DNA from: Kribbibacterium absianum
GTDB taxonomy: Bacteria; Actinomycetota; Coriobacteriia; Coriobacteriales; Atopobiaceae
NCBI RefSeq assembly: GCF_030067705.1
Contig: NZ_JASJEX010000001.1
Location: 434,001-498,000 of the forward strand
Direction: 5' to 3'
DNA length: 64,000 bases
Shown here: piece by piece, positions 46,832 to 55,357 of the stretch
Layout of the letters: the number at the start of each line of letters is the position of its first letter
Numbering within the stretch: the first letter of the stretch is position 1
Notes under the pieces: generated by a model
Databases searched by the model: none
What the model was told of the DNA's origin: nothing
What the model saw: the letters and a program-made list of their open reading frames with translations, nothing else
Position numbers and translations under genes: made by a program

Positions 46832-47204
46832 GGGGTTCCTTCCTGACGGGCGGCCGCGGCTCCGACCGGCTCGAGGCCGCCGCTTCTGCGTGGCTCGTAC
46901 CCGCACGGCGAGCTTCGGAGAGGGGCGCGGCCAAGGCCCCGCGAATTGCCACGCCGGCGCCCTCGTCTCGCCGGCAGAGGGTGCGATCGGTGCTGGCGGG
47001 CGCAATTGCGTGTGAGAATGACGCGTCATGGTATGCGCATAATCTTTTGATGTACGTCCATTCGATGCGGTAGTCGGTGTAAACCGCAACCGTTTGCGCC
47101 TGACTACCGACCGTCTGGGACATCAGCGACCGAACTCTGAAACACCCAATAAGGTCGATGTTATCTTCGTGGTGCAACGACAGCTCGCGTAACGAGGAGG
47201 CGTC
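46832..47204. other. Divergent intergenic region with an imperfect inverted repeat
   Basis: There is no supported gene in this 373-bp gap. The half nearest the small ORF (about 47020-47180) is clearly less GC-rich than the surroundings. It contains the inverted repeat CGGTAGTC...GACTACCG (47068-47109), whose inner part (GTGTAAACCG/CGTTTGCGCC) looks like a LacI-type operator. Promoters are probably here, but none is well defined. Confidence 0.5.
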
Positions 47205-47414
47205 ATGTTCCGTCGCGAGGAGAACGTCGGCCGCTACCACGACCTGTGCGAGCGTTTCGAGGAGCGCTTCGGCGAGCCGTTCTGGATGCCCAGCGGCCTG
47301 GGCCTCTACGTTGAGGACGGCATCTACGCCATCAAGCACGCGTTGGAGCGAGGTGTGAAGCGCAACGGCTACGAGGCCTTCGACCTCGAGCCACCCGCGC
47401 AGACAGTGGGATAG
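47205..47414 (+). CDS. Small hypothetical protein, 69 residues
   Basis: A 69-residue ORF with a strong ribosome site (GAGGAGG, 4 bases before the ATG) and its own terminator. The product is mixed-charge and aromatic-rich (RYHDLCERFEERFGEPFW; GLGLYVEDGIYAIKHALE), with no signal peptide and no recognised domain. Position-specific codon GC is like the rest of the window, supporting it as a real gene. It is preceded by the inverted repeat region. Confidence 0.65.
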   Translation: MFRREENVGRYHDLCERFEERFGEPFWMPSGLGLYVEDGIYAIKHALERGVKRNGYEAFDLEPPAQTVG

Positions 47415-47438
47415 GCACGGGCACAAGGAAGGTTTCCC

Positions 47439-47466
47439 GAAGGGCGCTCAGGCGCCCTTCTTCTTG
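47439..47466. terminator. Bidirectional terminator between the small ORF and aroQ
   Basis: GAAGGGCGC-TCAG-GCGCCCTTC followed by TTCTT on the plus strand. The reverse strand places the hairpin inside the last codons of aroQ, so it mainly serves the plus-strand gene. Confidence 0.7.
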
Positions 47467-48362
47467 TCGAGGTGCTGCTTAAGGATCGCAAGCGCGTGCG
47501 CGTACCCCTCAAGACCCTCGCCGATCACCGTGTCGATGCAGGCATCGCGCACATAGCTCACCTGACGGAACGCCTCGCGGGCAGGCACATCGGAGATGTG
47601 CACCTCCACCGTGGGGACGCCCACAGCCTTCAGGGCGTCGAGCAGCGCGATGCTCGTGTGCGTGTAGGCGGCGGGGTTGAACACGATGCCATCGTAGGTG
47701 CCGAGGGCTTGCTGGATCCGGTCCACAAGCACGCCCTCATGGTTGCTCTGGAAGCAGGCGACTTTGGAGAAGCCGAGGTCACGGCCGGCCCTCTCGACAA
47801 GATGTACGAGATCGTCGTAGGTCTCGCGGCCGTAGATGTCCGGCTCACGGACGCCGAGCAGGTTGAGGTTGGGGCCGTTGAGCACGAGCGCCGTCGGTCC
47901 CGTCGTCGTGGTGCGGTTCGCACCCTTGTCGTTGGTCAAAGCGCCGGGGCTCTCCAAGAGCTGGCGCAGCTTGTCGAGGCCGTCGTCCCCTTGGGGTGCG
48001 GAAGACGCGTCCGCGCCGCCGTAGCGATGCGTGCTGTGCAGGTGGTCCACGTTGCGCACGCCCGAGGCCGTCATTTGCGTGATCGCCTTGGCGGTCTTGC
48101 GCTCGAGGGGGAGGTCGGTGCGCGACGAGAACTCGCGGCCGATCGCATCGACGATGGCAGGGCCGAACACGACCTCGACCCCGGAGGCGCCACGACGTCG
48201 GACGCCCAGCACGCCGTGGAGGGTCTCAAGCCGGTCGGTGTCCACACGTGAGGGGTCTTTCAGCACGAGGCGCAGCCGCGTCATGCATACGGCGTTGCCG
48301 GTCACGTTGTCGGCACCGCCGCAGGCCTCGAGCACGTCTGCCGCCGTGATCGCCGGATCCAT
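47448..48362 (-). CDS. aroQ: PTS EIIB-like domain fused to type II 3-dehydroquinate dehydratase
   Basis: A 304-residue two-domain protein. Residues 5-80 match the glucose-family PTS EIIB domain: DVLEACGGADNV, then AVCMTRLRLVLKD with the phosphorylatable Cys26, then VEVVFGP. A low-complexity linker follows (about 81-155). Residues 156-304 are type II dehydroquinase (NGPNLNLLG; REPDIYG with Tyr177; FQSNHEG; NPAAYTHTS; VHISD with His255), performing the third shikimate step. The ATG at 48362 follows GAGGAGG. It lies downstream of the aro operon on the same strand. Confidence 0.92.
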   Translation of the reverse strand: MDPAITAADVLEACGGADNVTGNAVCMTRLRLVLKDPSRVDTDRLETLHGVLGVRRRGASGVEVVFGPAIVDAIGREFSSRTDLPLERKTAKAITQMTASGVRNVDHLHSTHRYGGADASSAPQGDDGLDKLRQLLESPGALTNDKGANRTTTTGPTALVLNGPNLNLLGVREPDIYGRETYDDLVHLVERAGRDLGFSKVACFQSNHEGVLVDRIQQALGTYDGIVFNPAAYTHTSIALLDALKAVGVPTVEVHISDVPAREAFRQVSYVRDACIDTVIGEGLEGYAHALAILKQHLDKKKGA

Positions 48363-48581
48363 CCCCCTCACCTCCTCACCGGGCCAATGTACAGCCTTCC
48401 CTACACCTTTGCATGAAAAAGCGGTTCACCTGTGCGGCAATTGTCCAGCAGGCTCCCTTGGCCAGCGAACGGGCTTGAAAACCCTTTCAGGCATGTCTTT
48501 TGGACGTTCGCCGAGGATAATGACCGGTCGCAACGAGTGACCGGACCGCAGTTGCGAAGAAATCGGCCACCGGTGAAGCGC
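48363..48581. other. Gap between aroE/K and aroQ with an inverted repeat
   Basis: A 219-bp non-coding spacer on the minus-strand aro path. The inverted repeat CCGGTC/GACCGG (48524-48544) could end aroE/K transcription. The AT-richer part next to aroQ probably holds its own promoter, but no clear boxes were found. Confidence 0.35.
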
Positions 48582-50027
48582 TCACAGCCCAAGGAGCTCC
48601 TTCACGAGAATCGCATCACCTTCGGCCGATCCCGTGCAGCGGATCTCGAGGTCCGCCCAGTCCCGGTAGAGTGGCATCCGCTGTTTGGCCAGACGTTCGA
48701 CGCCGGACGCCTCGGTGAGCGGCCGGCCGGCGGTGGACAGCTCCTCAAGGGGGCGGTCGAGGAACACGACGGTGCCGTTCTGCCGCATCAGGTCGCGATT
48801 GATGGGACGCGTCACGACGCCGCCGCCGGTGGCGACCACGAGGCCGCTCTGTTTGCCGTAGCGCTCGAGGATCTTGGTCTCGAGGCTTCGGAAGGCGTCC
48901 TCGCCCTGCTCGGTGATGACCTGAGCCGGAGAGAGGCCCACCTCCAGCTCGAAGGCGTCGTCGAGGTCCACGAAGGGCCGCTGGCACATCCGGGCCATGC
49001 GGCGCGCGGCACCGGTCTTGCCGCATCCGGGCATGCCGATGAAGAACACGTTGCGCTTCTGCTTGTGCAAGGTGGCCACGATGCGGTCGATGAGGCCGTC
49101 AGGAAGGTCGCGCCCTTGGAAGAGCTCGCTCGAGCGGTAGGCCTGGGCAACGAGCATCGCGAGCCCCCCCTCGGCTGGGACGCCGAGCTCCTCGGCCATC
49201 ATCACGAGCTGCGTTCGCTCGGGGTTGTAGATCAGGTCGATGACGCCCATAAGCTGCGGGAACGCGGCGAGCGCGTCCTTAGGCAGGGGGCTCGCCGGGC
49301 AGGCGGGGAACATGCCGACCGGTGTCGTGTTGACGATGAGCGCGGCGTCCGGGTGACGCTCCGCAAGGCCGTCGTAGGTCCCGGGGCCGCTGCGTGAGAC
49401 GAGGACGACGTCGCAACCGACAGCGCTCAGCACGAAGGTGACGGCCCTCGACGCGCCGCCGGTGCCGAGGACGAGGGCGCAACGGCCCCGGAGGACCTCG
49501 GCGGCCGAAGCGCCGAGCCGCAGCTCACAGAACCGCCCGAGCAGATAATCGAAGCCCCAGACGTCGGTGTTCTCGGCAAGGACGCGGCCGTCCGCGAGGC
49601 GCACGAGCGTGTTGGCGGCGCCGGACTCCTCGACGGCGGGGGAGCGCAGGTCGGCCAGCTGTGCGGCGAGCCGCTTGTAGGGGATCGTGACGTTCAGACC
49701 CTGCCATGTGCCTTGACTCACGAACGCCGGCACCTCGTCCTCGGGGATGTCATGGAGGGCATAGGGCGCGCTGCCGAGCAACGCGTGGATCGCCGGCGAC
49801 CACGAGTGCCCGAGCGGGTGGCCGAGCAGCCCGAACGGGGCGTCTCCCTCTGCGGCCCGGGAAAGCTCGACGGCATCCCGCGCCTGCTCTTGGTCGGCTA
49901 GCTCACAGGCGACCGCGTCCGCTGCGGGCGCGATGTCCTCGCCGGGATCCTGTCGCCAGACCAGCGATTCCTTGTAGCCGTCCGTGGCGTTGGCGTCGGC
50001 GCAGAGGCTCTCCTCGTCGAGCGCCAT
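48582..50027 (-). CDS. aroE/aroK: Shikimate dehydrogenase-shikimate kinase fusion
   Basis: A 481-residue bifunctional enzyme. Residues 1-60 are an acidic leader not found in either family. Shikimate dehydrogenase spans about 63-320 (LGHSWSPAIH; NVTIPYK; NTDVWGF; GTGGASRA; NTTPVGM). Shikimate kinase spans about 325-481, with P-loop GMPGCGKT, DLDDAFE and the RPLTE shikimate/lid region. It therefore carries out steps 4 and 5 of the pathway in one chain. The ATG directly follows the pheA stop, so translation is coupled. Confidence 0.94.
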   Translation of the reverse strand: MALDEESLCADANATDGYKESLVWRQDPGEDIAPAADAVACELADQEQARDAVELSRAAEGDAPFGLLGHPLGHSWSPAIHALLGSAPYALHDIPEDEVPAFVSQGTWQGLNVTIPYKRLAAQLADLRSPAVEESGAANTLVRLADGRVLAENTDVWGFDYLLGRFCELRLGASAAEVLRGRCALVLGTGGASRAVTFVLSAVGCDVVLVSRSGPGTYDGLAERHPDAALIVNTTPVGMFPACPASPLPKDALAAFPQLMGVIDLIYNPERTQLVMMAEELGVPAEGGLAMLVAQAYRSSELFQGRDLPDGLIDRIVATLHKQKRNVFFIGMPGCGKTGAARRMARMCQRPFVDLDDAFELEVGLSPAQVITEQGEDAFRSLETKILERYGKQSGLVVATGGGVVTRPINRDLMRQNGTVVFLDRPLEELSTAGRPLTEASGVERLAKQRMPLYRDWADLEIRCTGSAEGDAILVKELLGL

Positions 50028-51170
50028 CTAGAGCACCTCCGTGTAGGTGCCGAGGTAGCGGAACTCCTGGCACACGTCCTCGAGGCCGCCCATCATGCGC
50101 GCGAACTCGGGCGCGGCGGCCGGGCACTCCATGTCGAAGTAGAAGAGGTACTCGAAGTCGCGGTCGGGGAGCGGCCGGCTCTCCAGCTTCACGAGGTTGA
50201 TGTCGTAGCTGTAGAAGCGCGCCAGCACCTTGTAGAGCGCGCCGGGCTCGTTGGCGACGACCACCATGAGGCTCGTGCGGTCGGCGCCCGGGAAGATCTG
50301 GAGCTTCTTGGAGATGCACGCGAAGCGCGTGTAGTTGTTGTCGAGGTCCTGCACGGAGCGCCTCACGATGACGAGGCCGTAGGTGTCCGCTGCGGCATGG
50401 CTTCCAAGGGCCGCGGCGCCCGGGTTGTCGGACTCCATGACCATCTTGGCGGCGACGGCGGTGTTCTCGACCACATGGAGCGTGACGCCCTCGAGGGAGG
50501 CGAGGAAGTCCGCGCTCTGGTCGAGCGCCTGCTGGTGCGAGTAGATGTCGGTGATCTGCTCGAGCGTCGTCCCGGGCTTCGCGATCAGGTGGTGGTTCAC
50601 CTTGAGGCGAACGGTGCGGACGATCGAGAAGTTGAAGTCCCGCATCAGGTCGTAGACCTGGTTCACGGAGCCGGCGGTGGAGTTGTCGAGCGGCAGCACG
50701 CCGTAGTCGCAGAAGCCCTGGTCGACGGCCTTGAAGACCGCTTCGAAAGTGCCGAAGTAGGTGAGCTGCGGATGCTTGAAGAGGCGGTCGGCGGCGATCT
50801 GCGAGAACGCGCCCTCCACGCCCTGGCATGCGACGAACGCGCTCTGGGGGAAGAGCTCCGGCGTCTCCGCGCGTGCGGCCTCGATCCGGCCCATCAGCTC
50901 GCTCGGGTTCATGGCCTGCGACTGGTTGGCCCGCGAGACCTCGAAGAGCAGGTTGAAGAGCACTGCGGTGTAGTCCCGCAGGTGCTCGGGGGCCTCGTCC
51001 ATGACCTGGACGAGCTTGTTGCGCTCGCGGGTGCGGTCGAGAATCGGAAGGCCGTGCTCGGCCTTGTAGGCCGCGACCTCGTCGGTCAGCGCCATGCGGT
51101 CCTTGAAGAGCGCCAGGATCTGTTCGTCCACGGCGTCGATGCGGTCGCGGATCTCGGAAAGCTCAGCCAC
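50028..51170 (-). CDS. pheA: Chorismate mutase/prephenate dehydratase (P-protein)
   Basis: A 380-residue bifunctional enzyme of phenylalanine synthesis. AroQ-type chorismate mutase spans about 1-85 (IRDRIDAVDEQILALFKDRM). Prephenate dehydratase spans about 105-290 (DNSTAGSV; NNYTRFACISKK with the catalytic Thr-Arg-Phe). A C-terminal ACT domain with ESRP gives feedback control by phenylalanine. The GTG start at 51170 is supported by AGGGGGA and the family N-terminus. A repeat array separates it from aroC. Confidence 0.95.
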   Translation of the reverse strand: MAELSEIRDRIDAVDEQILALFKDRMALTDEVAAYKAEHGLPILDRTRERNKLVQVMDEAPEHLRDYTAVLFNLLFEVSRANQSQAMNPSELMGRIEAARAETPELFPQSAFVACQGVEGAFSQIAADRLFKHPQLTYFGTFEAVFKAVDQGFCDYGVLPLDNSTAGSVNQVYDLMRDFNFSIVRTVRLKVNHHLIAKPGTTLEQITDIYSHQQALDQSADFLASLEGVTLHVVENTAVAAKMVMESDNPGAAALGSHAAADTYGLVIVRRSVQDLDNNYTRFACISKKLQIFPGADRTSLMVVVANEPGALYKVLARFYSYDINLVKLESRPLPDRDFEYLFYFDMECPAAAPEFARMMGGLEDVCQEFRYLGTYTEVL

Positions 51171-51243
51171 GGGTCCCCCTGTCTTCTGCGTTTGCTGAAA
51201 GCCAGTGTACCCGACAAAAGCAAGAGCGCCGGGGTCTCCGGTG

Positions 51244-51722
51244 CTTGCGGGATGCGGCGCTTTCCGACTGTGCGCCCGATATGGCAGCATCCCGCCTGCG
51301 TGATACGAGACAACCGGGCTCGGAGGACTTTGGGGTCCGATAAGCTCGCATCCAGCGCGCAGGACCGGGGGTTCTCGGCCGCCTGCCCGATAACGAGGCA
51401 TCCCGCGGGCAGGATGCAGGGAAACCGGGCTGGTAGGCCTTTGGCGCCCGATAGGCCCGCATTATGCGCGCAGGATGAGGGGAAACCGGGCACCAATACT
51501 CTGGGCGCCCGATAGGCCGCCATCCTGCACGCGGGATGAGGGGAAACCCGGCAGCAGAACTCTGGGAGCCCGATAGGCCCACATTATGCGCGCAGAATGC
51601 GACGAAGTCCGGCCGCAAGCCCGATAACCCCGCATCCCGCGTGCAGGATGCGGGGTTTCTTGGCCGGGTGGCCGACAAGGCCGGACAGATTCCTCGCAGG
51701 ACGTCGAGGTATGACAGACGGG
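51244..51722. repeat. Array C: palindromic repeat, mixed 61- and 51-bp units
   Basis: Units start at 51274, 51335, 51385, 51446, 51507, 51568, 51619 and 51671, with spacings of 61, 50, 61, 61, 61, 51 and 52. They belong to the same family as arrays A and B (GCCCGATA at position 1, GCAT...GATG palindrome at 13-32), with a conserved GGGGAAACCGGGC stretch in three units. A partial unit precedes them. The array sits between aroC and pheA within the minus-strand aro operon. Confidence 0.88.
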
Positions 51723-51834
51723 CGCGGCCGGCATCCTAGGTCAATGAGCGGCGTGTCGCGGGAAAACGGTCAGGCACGTTCTGACACTGGTCGACCGAGG
51801 GCCTGACGTCTCATCGGGTGCCCGACCCTTCCTG
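51723..51834. other. Spacer downstream of aroC
   Basis: A 112-bp non-coding sequence between the repeat array and the aroC stop. It contains short GACA/TGTC-rich inverted stretches (near 51764-51790) but no clear terminator. Nothing else was recognised. Confidence 0.4.
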
Positions 51835-52950
51835 TCATTGGGGTGCGTAGGTGAGCAAGGCGTCCAAAAGGACGAGCGCGGTCACGGCCTCCACCACGGG
51901 CACGGCGCGCGGTGCGATGCACGGGTCGTGGCGCCCCTTGACGCGGAGCTCGACGGCCTCGCCGGTCGCGAGGTCCACGGACTCCTGCGGCAACCCGATG
52001 GAGGCGGTGGGCTTCACGGCGACCGAGAAGAGGATCGGCGCACCGGTGGTGAGGCCGCCGACCAGGCCGCCGGCATCGTTCTTGGCGGGCACCGGTGCGC
52101 CGTCGGGACCGGGGACCCACGGGTCGTTGTGCTGGGAGCCGCAGAGCCCCGCCACCTGCGACCCGCGCCCGAACTCGAGGGCCTTCACGGCCGGGATGCC
52201 GAACAGCGCACGGGCGAGCAGGTTCTCGACGCCGTCGAACATCGGCGAGCCCACCCCAACCGGCATGCCTGTCGCGACACACTCGACACGGCCGCCGACG
52301 GAGTCCTGGCCTTTGCGGGCGTCCTCGATGACGGCCTGCATGGCCGCGGCAGCCTCCGGCGAGATGGCGGGGAAGCTGCGGCCCGCGAGCGCGTCGATCT
52401 GCGAGGCGAGTGTGGCAGTTTGTTCGGCAGGCGAACCGAGCGCGGCGAAGGGCTCGTCCACCGCCGCGCCGACCTGCGCGAGATGTGCTGCCACAGAGAC
52501 GCCCCTGTCCTCGAGCATCTGGAGCGCGATGCCGCCGGCCACGCACAGCGGCGCCGTGAGACGCCCCGAGAAGTGGCCGCCCCCCGCGACGTCCTGGGAC
52601 CCGTGCCAGCGGGCCTCGGCCGGCCAGTCCGCGTGGCTCGGGCGTGGAACCCTCACGAGGGCGGCATAGTCCTGGCTGCGGGTGTTGGTGTTGCGGATGA
52701 GCGCGCAGAGCGGCGCCCCGCACGTTTCGCCACGTGGGTTGAGGCCGCTCACGAACTCGGGGACGTCCGGCTCCTTGCGCGTGGTCGCCCAGGGCCCCTG
52801 ACCGGGCGCGCGGCGCTCCATGAAGCGTTGGAGTCGTCCGAGGTCCGGCGCGAAGCCGCTCGGCAGCCCCTCCACCACGCACCCGATGGCGGGGGAGTGG
52901 GACTGGCCGAAGACCGTCACGCGCAGGGTCCGTCCAAAGCTGCTGCTCAT
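51835..52950 (-). CDS. aroC: Chorismate synthase
   Basis: A 371-residue FMN-dependent lyase giving chorismate from EPSP. It starts SSFGRTLRVTVFGQSHSPAIGCVVEGLP and has GGGHFSGRLTAP near 130, AVKALEFGRGSQ near 240 and KNDAGGLVGGLTTGAPI near 275, all family signatures. Conserved His18 in GQSHS and the FMN-binding arginines fit an active enzyme. The ATG overlaps the aroA stop (ATGA). Confidence 0.96.
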   Translation of the reverse strand: MSSSFGRTLRVTVFGQSHSPAIGCVVEGLPSGFAPDLGRLQRFMERRAPGQGPWATTRKEPDVPEFVSGLNPRGETCGAPLCALIRNTNTRSQDYAALVRVPRPSHADWPAEARWHGSQDVAGGGHFSGRLTAPLCVAGGIALQMLEDRGVSVAAHLAQVGAAVDEPFAALGSPAEQTATLASQIDALAGRSFPAISPEAAAAMQAVIEDARKGQDSVGGRVECVATGMPVGVGSPMFDGVENLLARALFGIPAVKALEFGRGSQVAGLCGSQHNDPWVPGPDGAPVPAKNDAGGLVGGLTTGAPILFSVAVKPTASIGLPQESVDLATGEAVELRVKGRHDPCIAPRAVPVVEAVTALVLLDALLTYAPQ

Positions 52951-54245
52951 CGGTCCACCTCCTCCACAACGCCGCCCAAGGCACGGTAGTCGTCCCAAAA
53001 GCCCGGGTAGCTCTTCGAGACGCACTCGGCGCCGCGGATGGTCACCGGGCAGCTGCACCGGGTGGCCGCGACTGCCGCCATCATCGCGATCCTGTGGTCG
53101 TTGCAGGCGTCCACAACGCCCCCGGCAAGGCCCTCCACTCCCGAGAACTGGAGGTCGTCGCCCTCCTCGCGCACGCAGGCCCCGAGTGCGCCGAGGCCGG
53201 CACGCACGGTCGCCAGGCGGTCGGACTCCTTGATGCGCAAGCGAGAGGCCCCGGTGATGCGGCCATCGCCGGGCGCGAGCGCCATGACGGCCGCAAGCGG
53301 TGGCACGAGGTCGGGGACCGCGTCCACGTCGATGCTGCGTGCCACGAGCGACCCGTCCGGTGCGGCCGCGCACTGTCCGCGCCCCCTCGTCACACGGCAT
53401 CCCAGGAGCGCAAGGGCGCCGAGCACCTGACGGTCCCCCTGGGGGGACGACAGGTCGAGGCCCTCGACCGTGACGCTCGACCCCAATGCCCCGGCGCAGA
53501 GCCAGAAGGCCGCCGCGGACCAGTCCCCCTCGACGACAACGGGGTGCTCGGGCGCCACCGGGCCCGTCCCCGCGACGTCGAAGCACAGGTACGGGGCCTC
53601 ACCCTTGCGGGCCCGAGTGACGCACACCGCCACACCGAAGCGCCGGAGCGCACGCACGGTCAGGTCCACGTAGGCCTTGGACGAGACGGGCTCCGCCACG
53701 GCGATGCGAGAGGGGGCGCCCAGGAGCTGTGCCGCGAACAACAGCCCGGAGACGAACTGCGAGCTCACGTCCCCCGGCAGGCAGAAGCAGCCGGCCTGCA
53801 GCCGGCCGGTCACGACGATGGCGTCCTCGCCCTGCTCGACGGCGGCGCCGTGCTTCTCGAGGGCCGCCACGAGGGGGCCGAGCGGCCGTTGCAGCAGGCG
53901 CCCGGCGCCAACGAACCGCGCCGTGACACCGAGGGCTGGGGTCACCGGGAGCAGGAAGCGCAGCGTGGAGCCGGACTCACCGCAATCGAGGGTGACCTCG
54001 GAGGCGCAGGAGGACCGCCGGTCGATGGGCACCACCGCCCAGGCGTCCCCGTCCCAGGAGAGGCTTGCTCCCAACGCGCGCAGGCAGCGGACCGTAGCCT
54101 CGATGTCGGCGTTGGTGCCGGCGCAGAGGACCGTGCTCGGCCGGTCTGCCAGCGCCGCCTCGATGAGTGCCCGGTGCGCCTGGGACTTGCTCGGCGGCGC
54201 GACCACGGAGCCGAGCAAAAGGTTGGGTGTGATGCGCAGGTCCAT
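52947..54245 (-). CDS. aroA: 3-phosphoshikimate 1-carboxyvinyltransferase (EPSP synthase)
   Basis: A 432-residue enzyme joining PEP to shikimate-3-phosphate. It shows PPSKSQAHRALI near residue 17, DCGESGSTLRFLLPV near 86 (the usual NAGT variant replaced by CGES), DVSSQFVSGLLFA near 172 and GDWSAAAFWL near 240. The RIKESDRL signature lies near 345. The start ATG is 24 bases after the aroB stop. CGESGSTLR is the spelling found in class II-like, glyphosate-tolerant enzymes; tolerance itself is not shown here. Confidence 0.95.
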   Translation of the reverse strand: MDLRITPNLLLGSVVAPPSKSQAHRALIEAALADRPSTVLCAGTNADIEATVRCLRALGASLSWDGDAWAVVPIDRRSSCASEVTLDCGESGSTLRFLLPVTPALGVTARFVGAGRLLQRPLGPLVAALEKHGAAVEQGEDAIVVTGRLQAGCFCLPGDVSSQFVSGLLFAAQLLGAPSRIAVAEPVSSKAYVDLTVRALRRFGVAVCVTRARKGEAPYLCFDVAGTGPVAPEHPVVVEGDWSAAAFWLCAGALGSSVTVEGLDLSSPQGDRQVLGALALLGCRVTRGRGQCAAAPDGSLVARSIDVDAVPDLVPPLAAVMALAPGDGRITGASRLRIKESDRLATVRAGLGALGACVREEGDDLQFSGVEGLAGGVVDACNDHRIAMMAAVAATRCSCPVTIRGAECVSKSYPGFWDDYRALGGVVEEVDR

Positions 54246-54269
54246 CGGTTCCTCCTCGGTCGAGGGCGC

Positions 54270-55355
54270 TCAGGCGAGCCCGTCCAGGACGAGCGAGCGG
54301 AACTCCCGCTCGTCCATTGGGACGACCTCGCAGCGGCCGATCCGGCGGGGCACGACGACGTTGAGCACGGAGCCGTGGCGCTTCTTGTCCGCGCGGGAGA
54401 GGGCGAGGAAGTCGTCGGCGGGGACGCTCGGCTCTGTCGGAAGGCCCTGGTTGGCCACGCACGCGACGATGGCGTCGGCGTCCTCCGGGGACAGCAGCCC
54501 GCGCTTCGCGGCACCGCGCGCGACGATGCAGAGGCCCTCGGCAACGCAGGTGCCGTGGCCGAGCGAGAAGCTCGCCGCGGCCTCGATCGCGTGGCCGGCG
54601 GTGTGCCCGAGGTTGAGGGTCTGGCGCAGGCCGCGCTCCTGCTCGTCGGCGTTCACGACGTCGCGCTTGATCGTGACGTTTGCGGCCACGACCTCTTGGA
54701 GCAGGTCGAGGTCCAGGGGGCGCTGGCCGAGGCACCGTCCCTGCAGCAGTGCGAACAGCTCCGGGCTCGCGAGCACCGCGTGCTTCACCACCTCGCCGAG
54801 GCTGTCCGTGAAGAGCTCCGGCGGAACGGTCTCGAGGCACTCGGCGTCCGCAACCACGAGCTCTGGCTGCCAGAAGGCGCCGACGAGGTTCTTGCCCTGG
54901 GGAAGGTCGACGGCCGTTTTGCCGCCCACAGAGGAGTCGACCATAGCGAGCAACGAGGTGGGCACCTGGAGCACCTTGACGCCGCGCATGTAGAGCGCCG
55001 CCGCCAGCCCTCCCATGTCGCCCGCGACGCCTCCGCCGAGGGCGACCACCACCGAGTCGCGCGTGCAGCCGGCCACGGCCATGGCCTGGAGGATCCCGTC
55101 AAGCGTCGAGAGGGTCTTGGACTGCTCGCCGGCCGGAAAGGCGCAGGAGCCCACCGCGTAGCCGGCCTCCTTGAGCGAGCCGGTGACGACGTCCCCGTAG
55201 AGCGGCCCCACGTTGGTGTCCGTGACGACGAACGCGACGTCGCCTCCGCAGGTCTCGCGCGCGAGGCGCCCGACGTCGGCGAGGACGCCCCTCCCGACGA
55301 GCACGTCGTAGGAGCGGGAGGGCGTGTCGACGGGCACGACGGCGGTCTCGGCCAT
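54270..55355 (-). CDS. aroB: 3-dehydroquinate synthase
   Basis: A 361-residue NAD- and metal-dependent cyclase producing dehydroquinate. It has the NAD-binding stretch GGGVAGDMGGLAAALYMRG near 104, QVPTSLLAMVDSSVGGKTAVD near 129, the zinc ligand ESLGEVVKHA-type segment (DSLGEVVKHAV) near 182 and LNLGHTAGHAIE near 240. The start is ATG with an AGGAGGC site. It lies between tyrA and aroA, two bases after tyrA. Confidence 0.96.
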   Translation of the reverse strand: MAETAVVPVDTPSRSYDVLVGRGVLADVGRLARETCGGDVAFVVTDTNVGPLYGDVVTGSLKEAGYAVGSCAFPAGEQSKTLSTLDGILQAMAVAGCTRDSVVVALGGGVAGDMGGLAAALYMRGVKVLQVPTSLLAMVDSSVGGKTAVDLPQGKNLVGAFWQPELVVADAECLETVPPELFTDSLGEVVKHAVLASPELFALLQGRCLGQRPLDLDLLQEVVAANVTIKRDVVNADEQERGLRQTLNLGHTAGHAIEAAASFSLGHGTCVAEGLCIVARGAAKRGLLSPEDADAIVACVANQGLPTEPSVPADDFLALSRADKKRHGSVLNVVVPRRIGRCEVVPMDEREFRSLVLDGLA

Positions 55356-55357
55356 GG

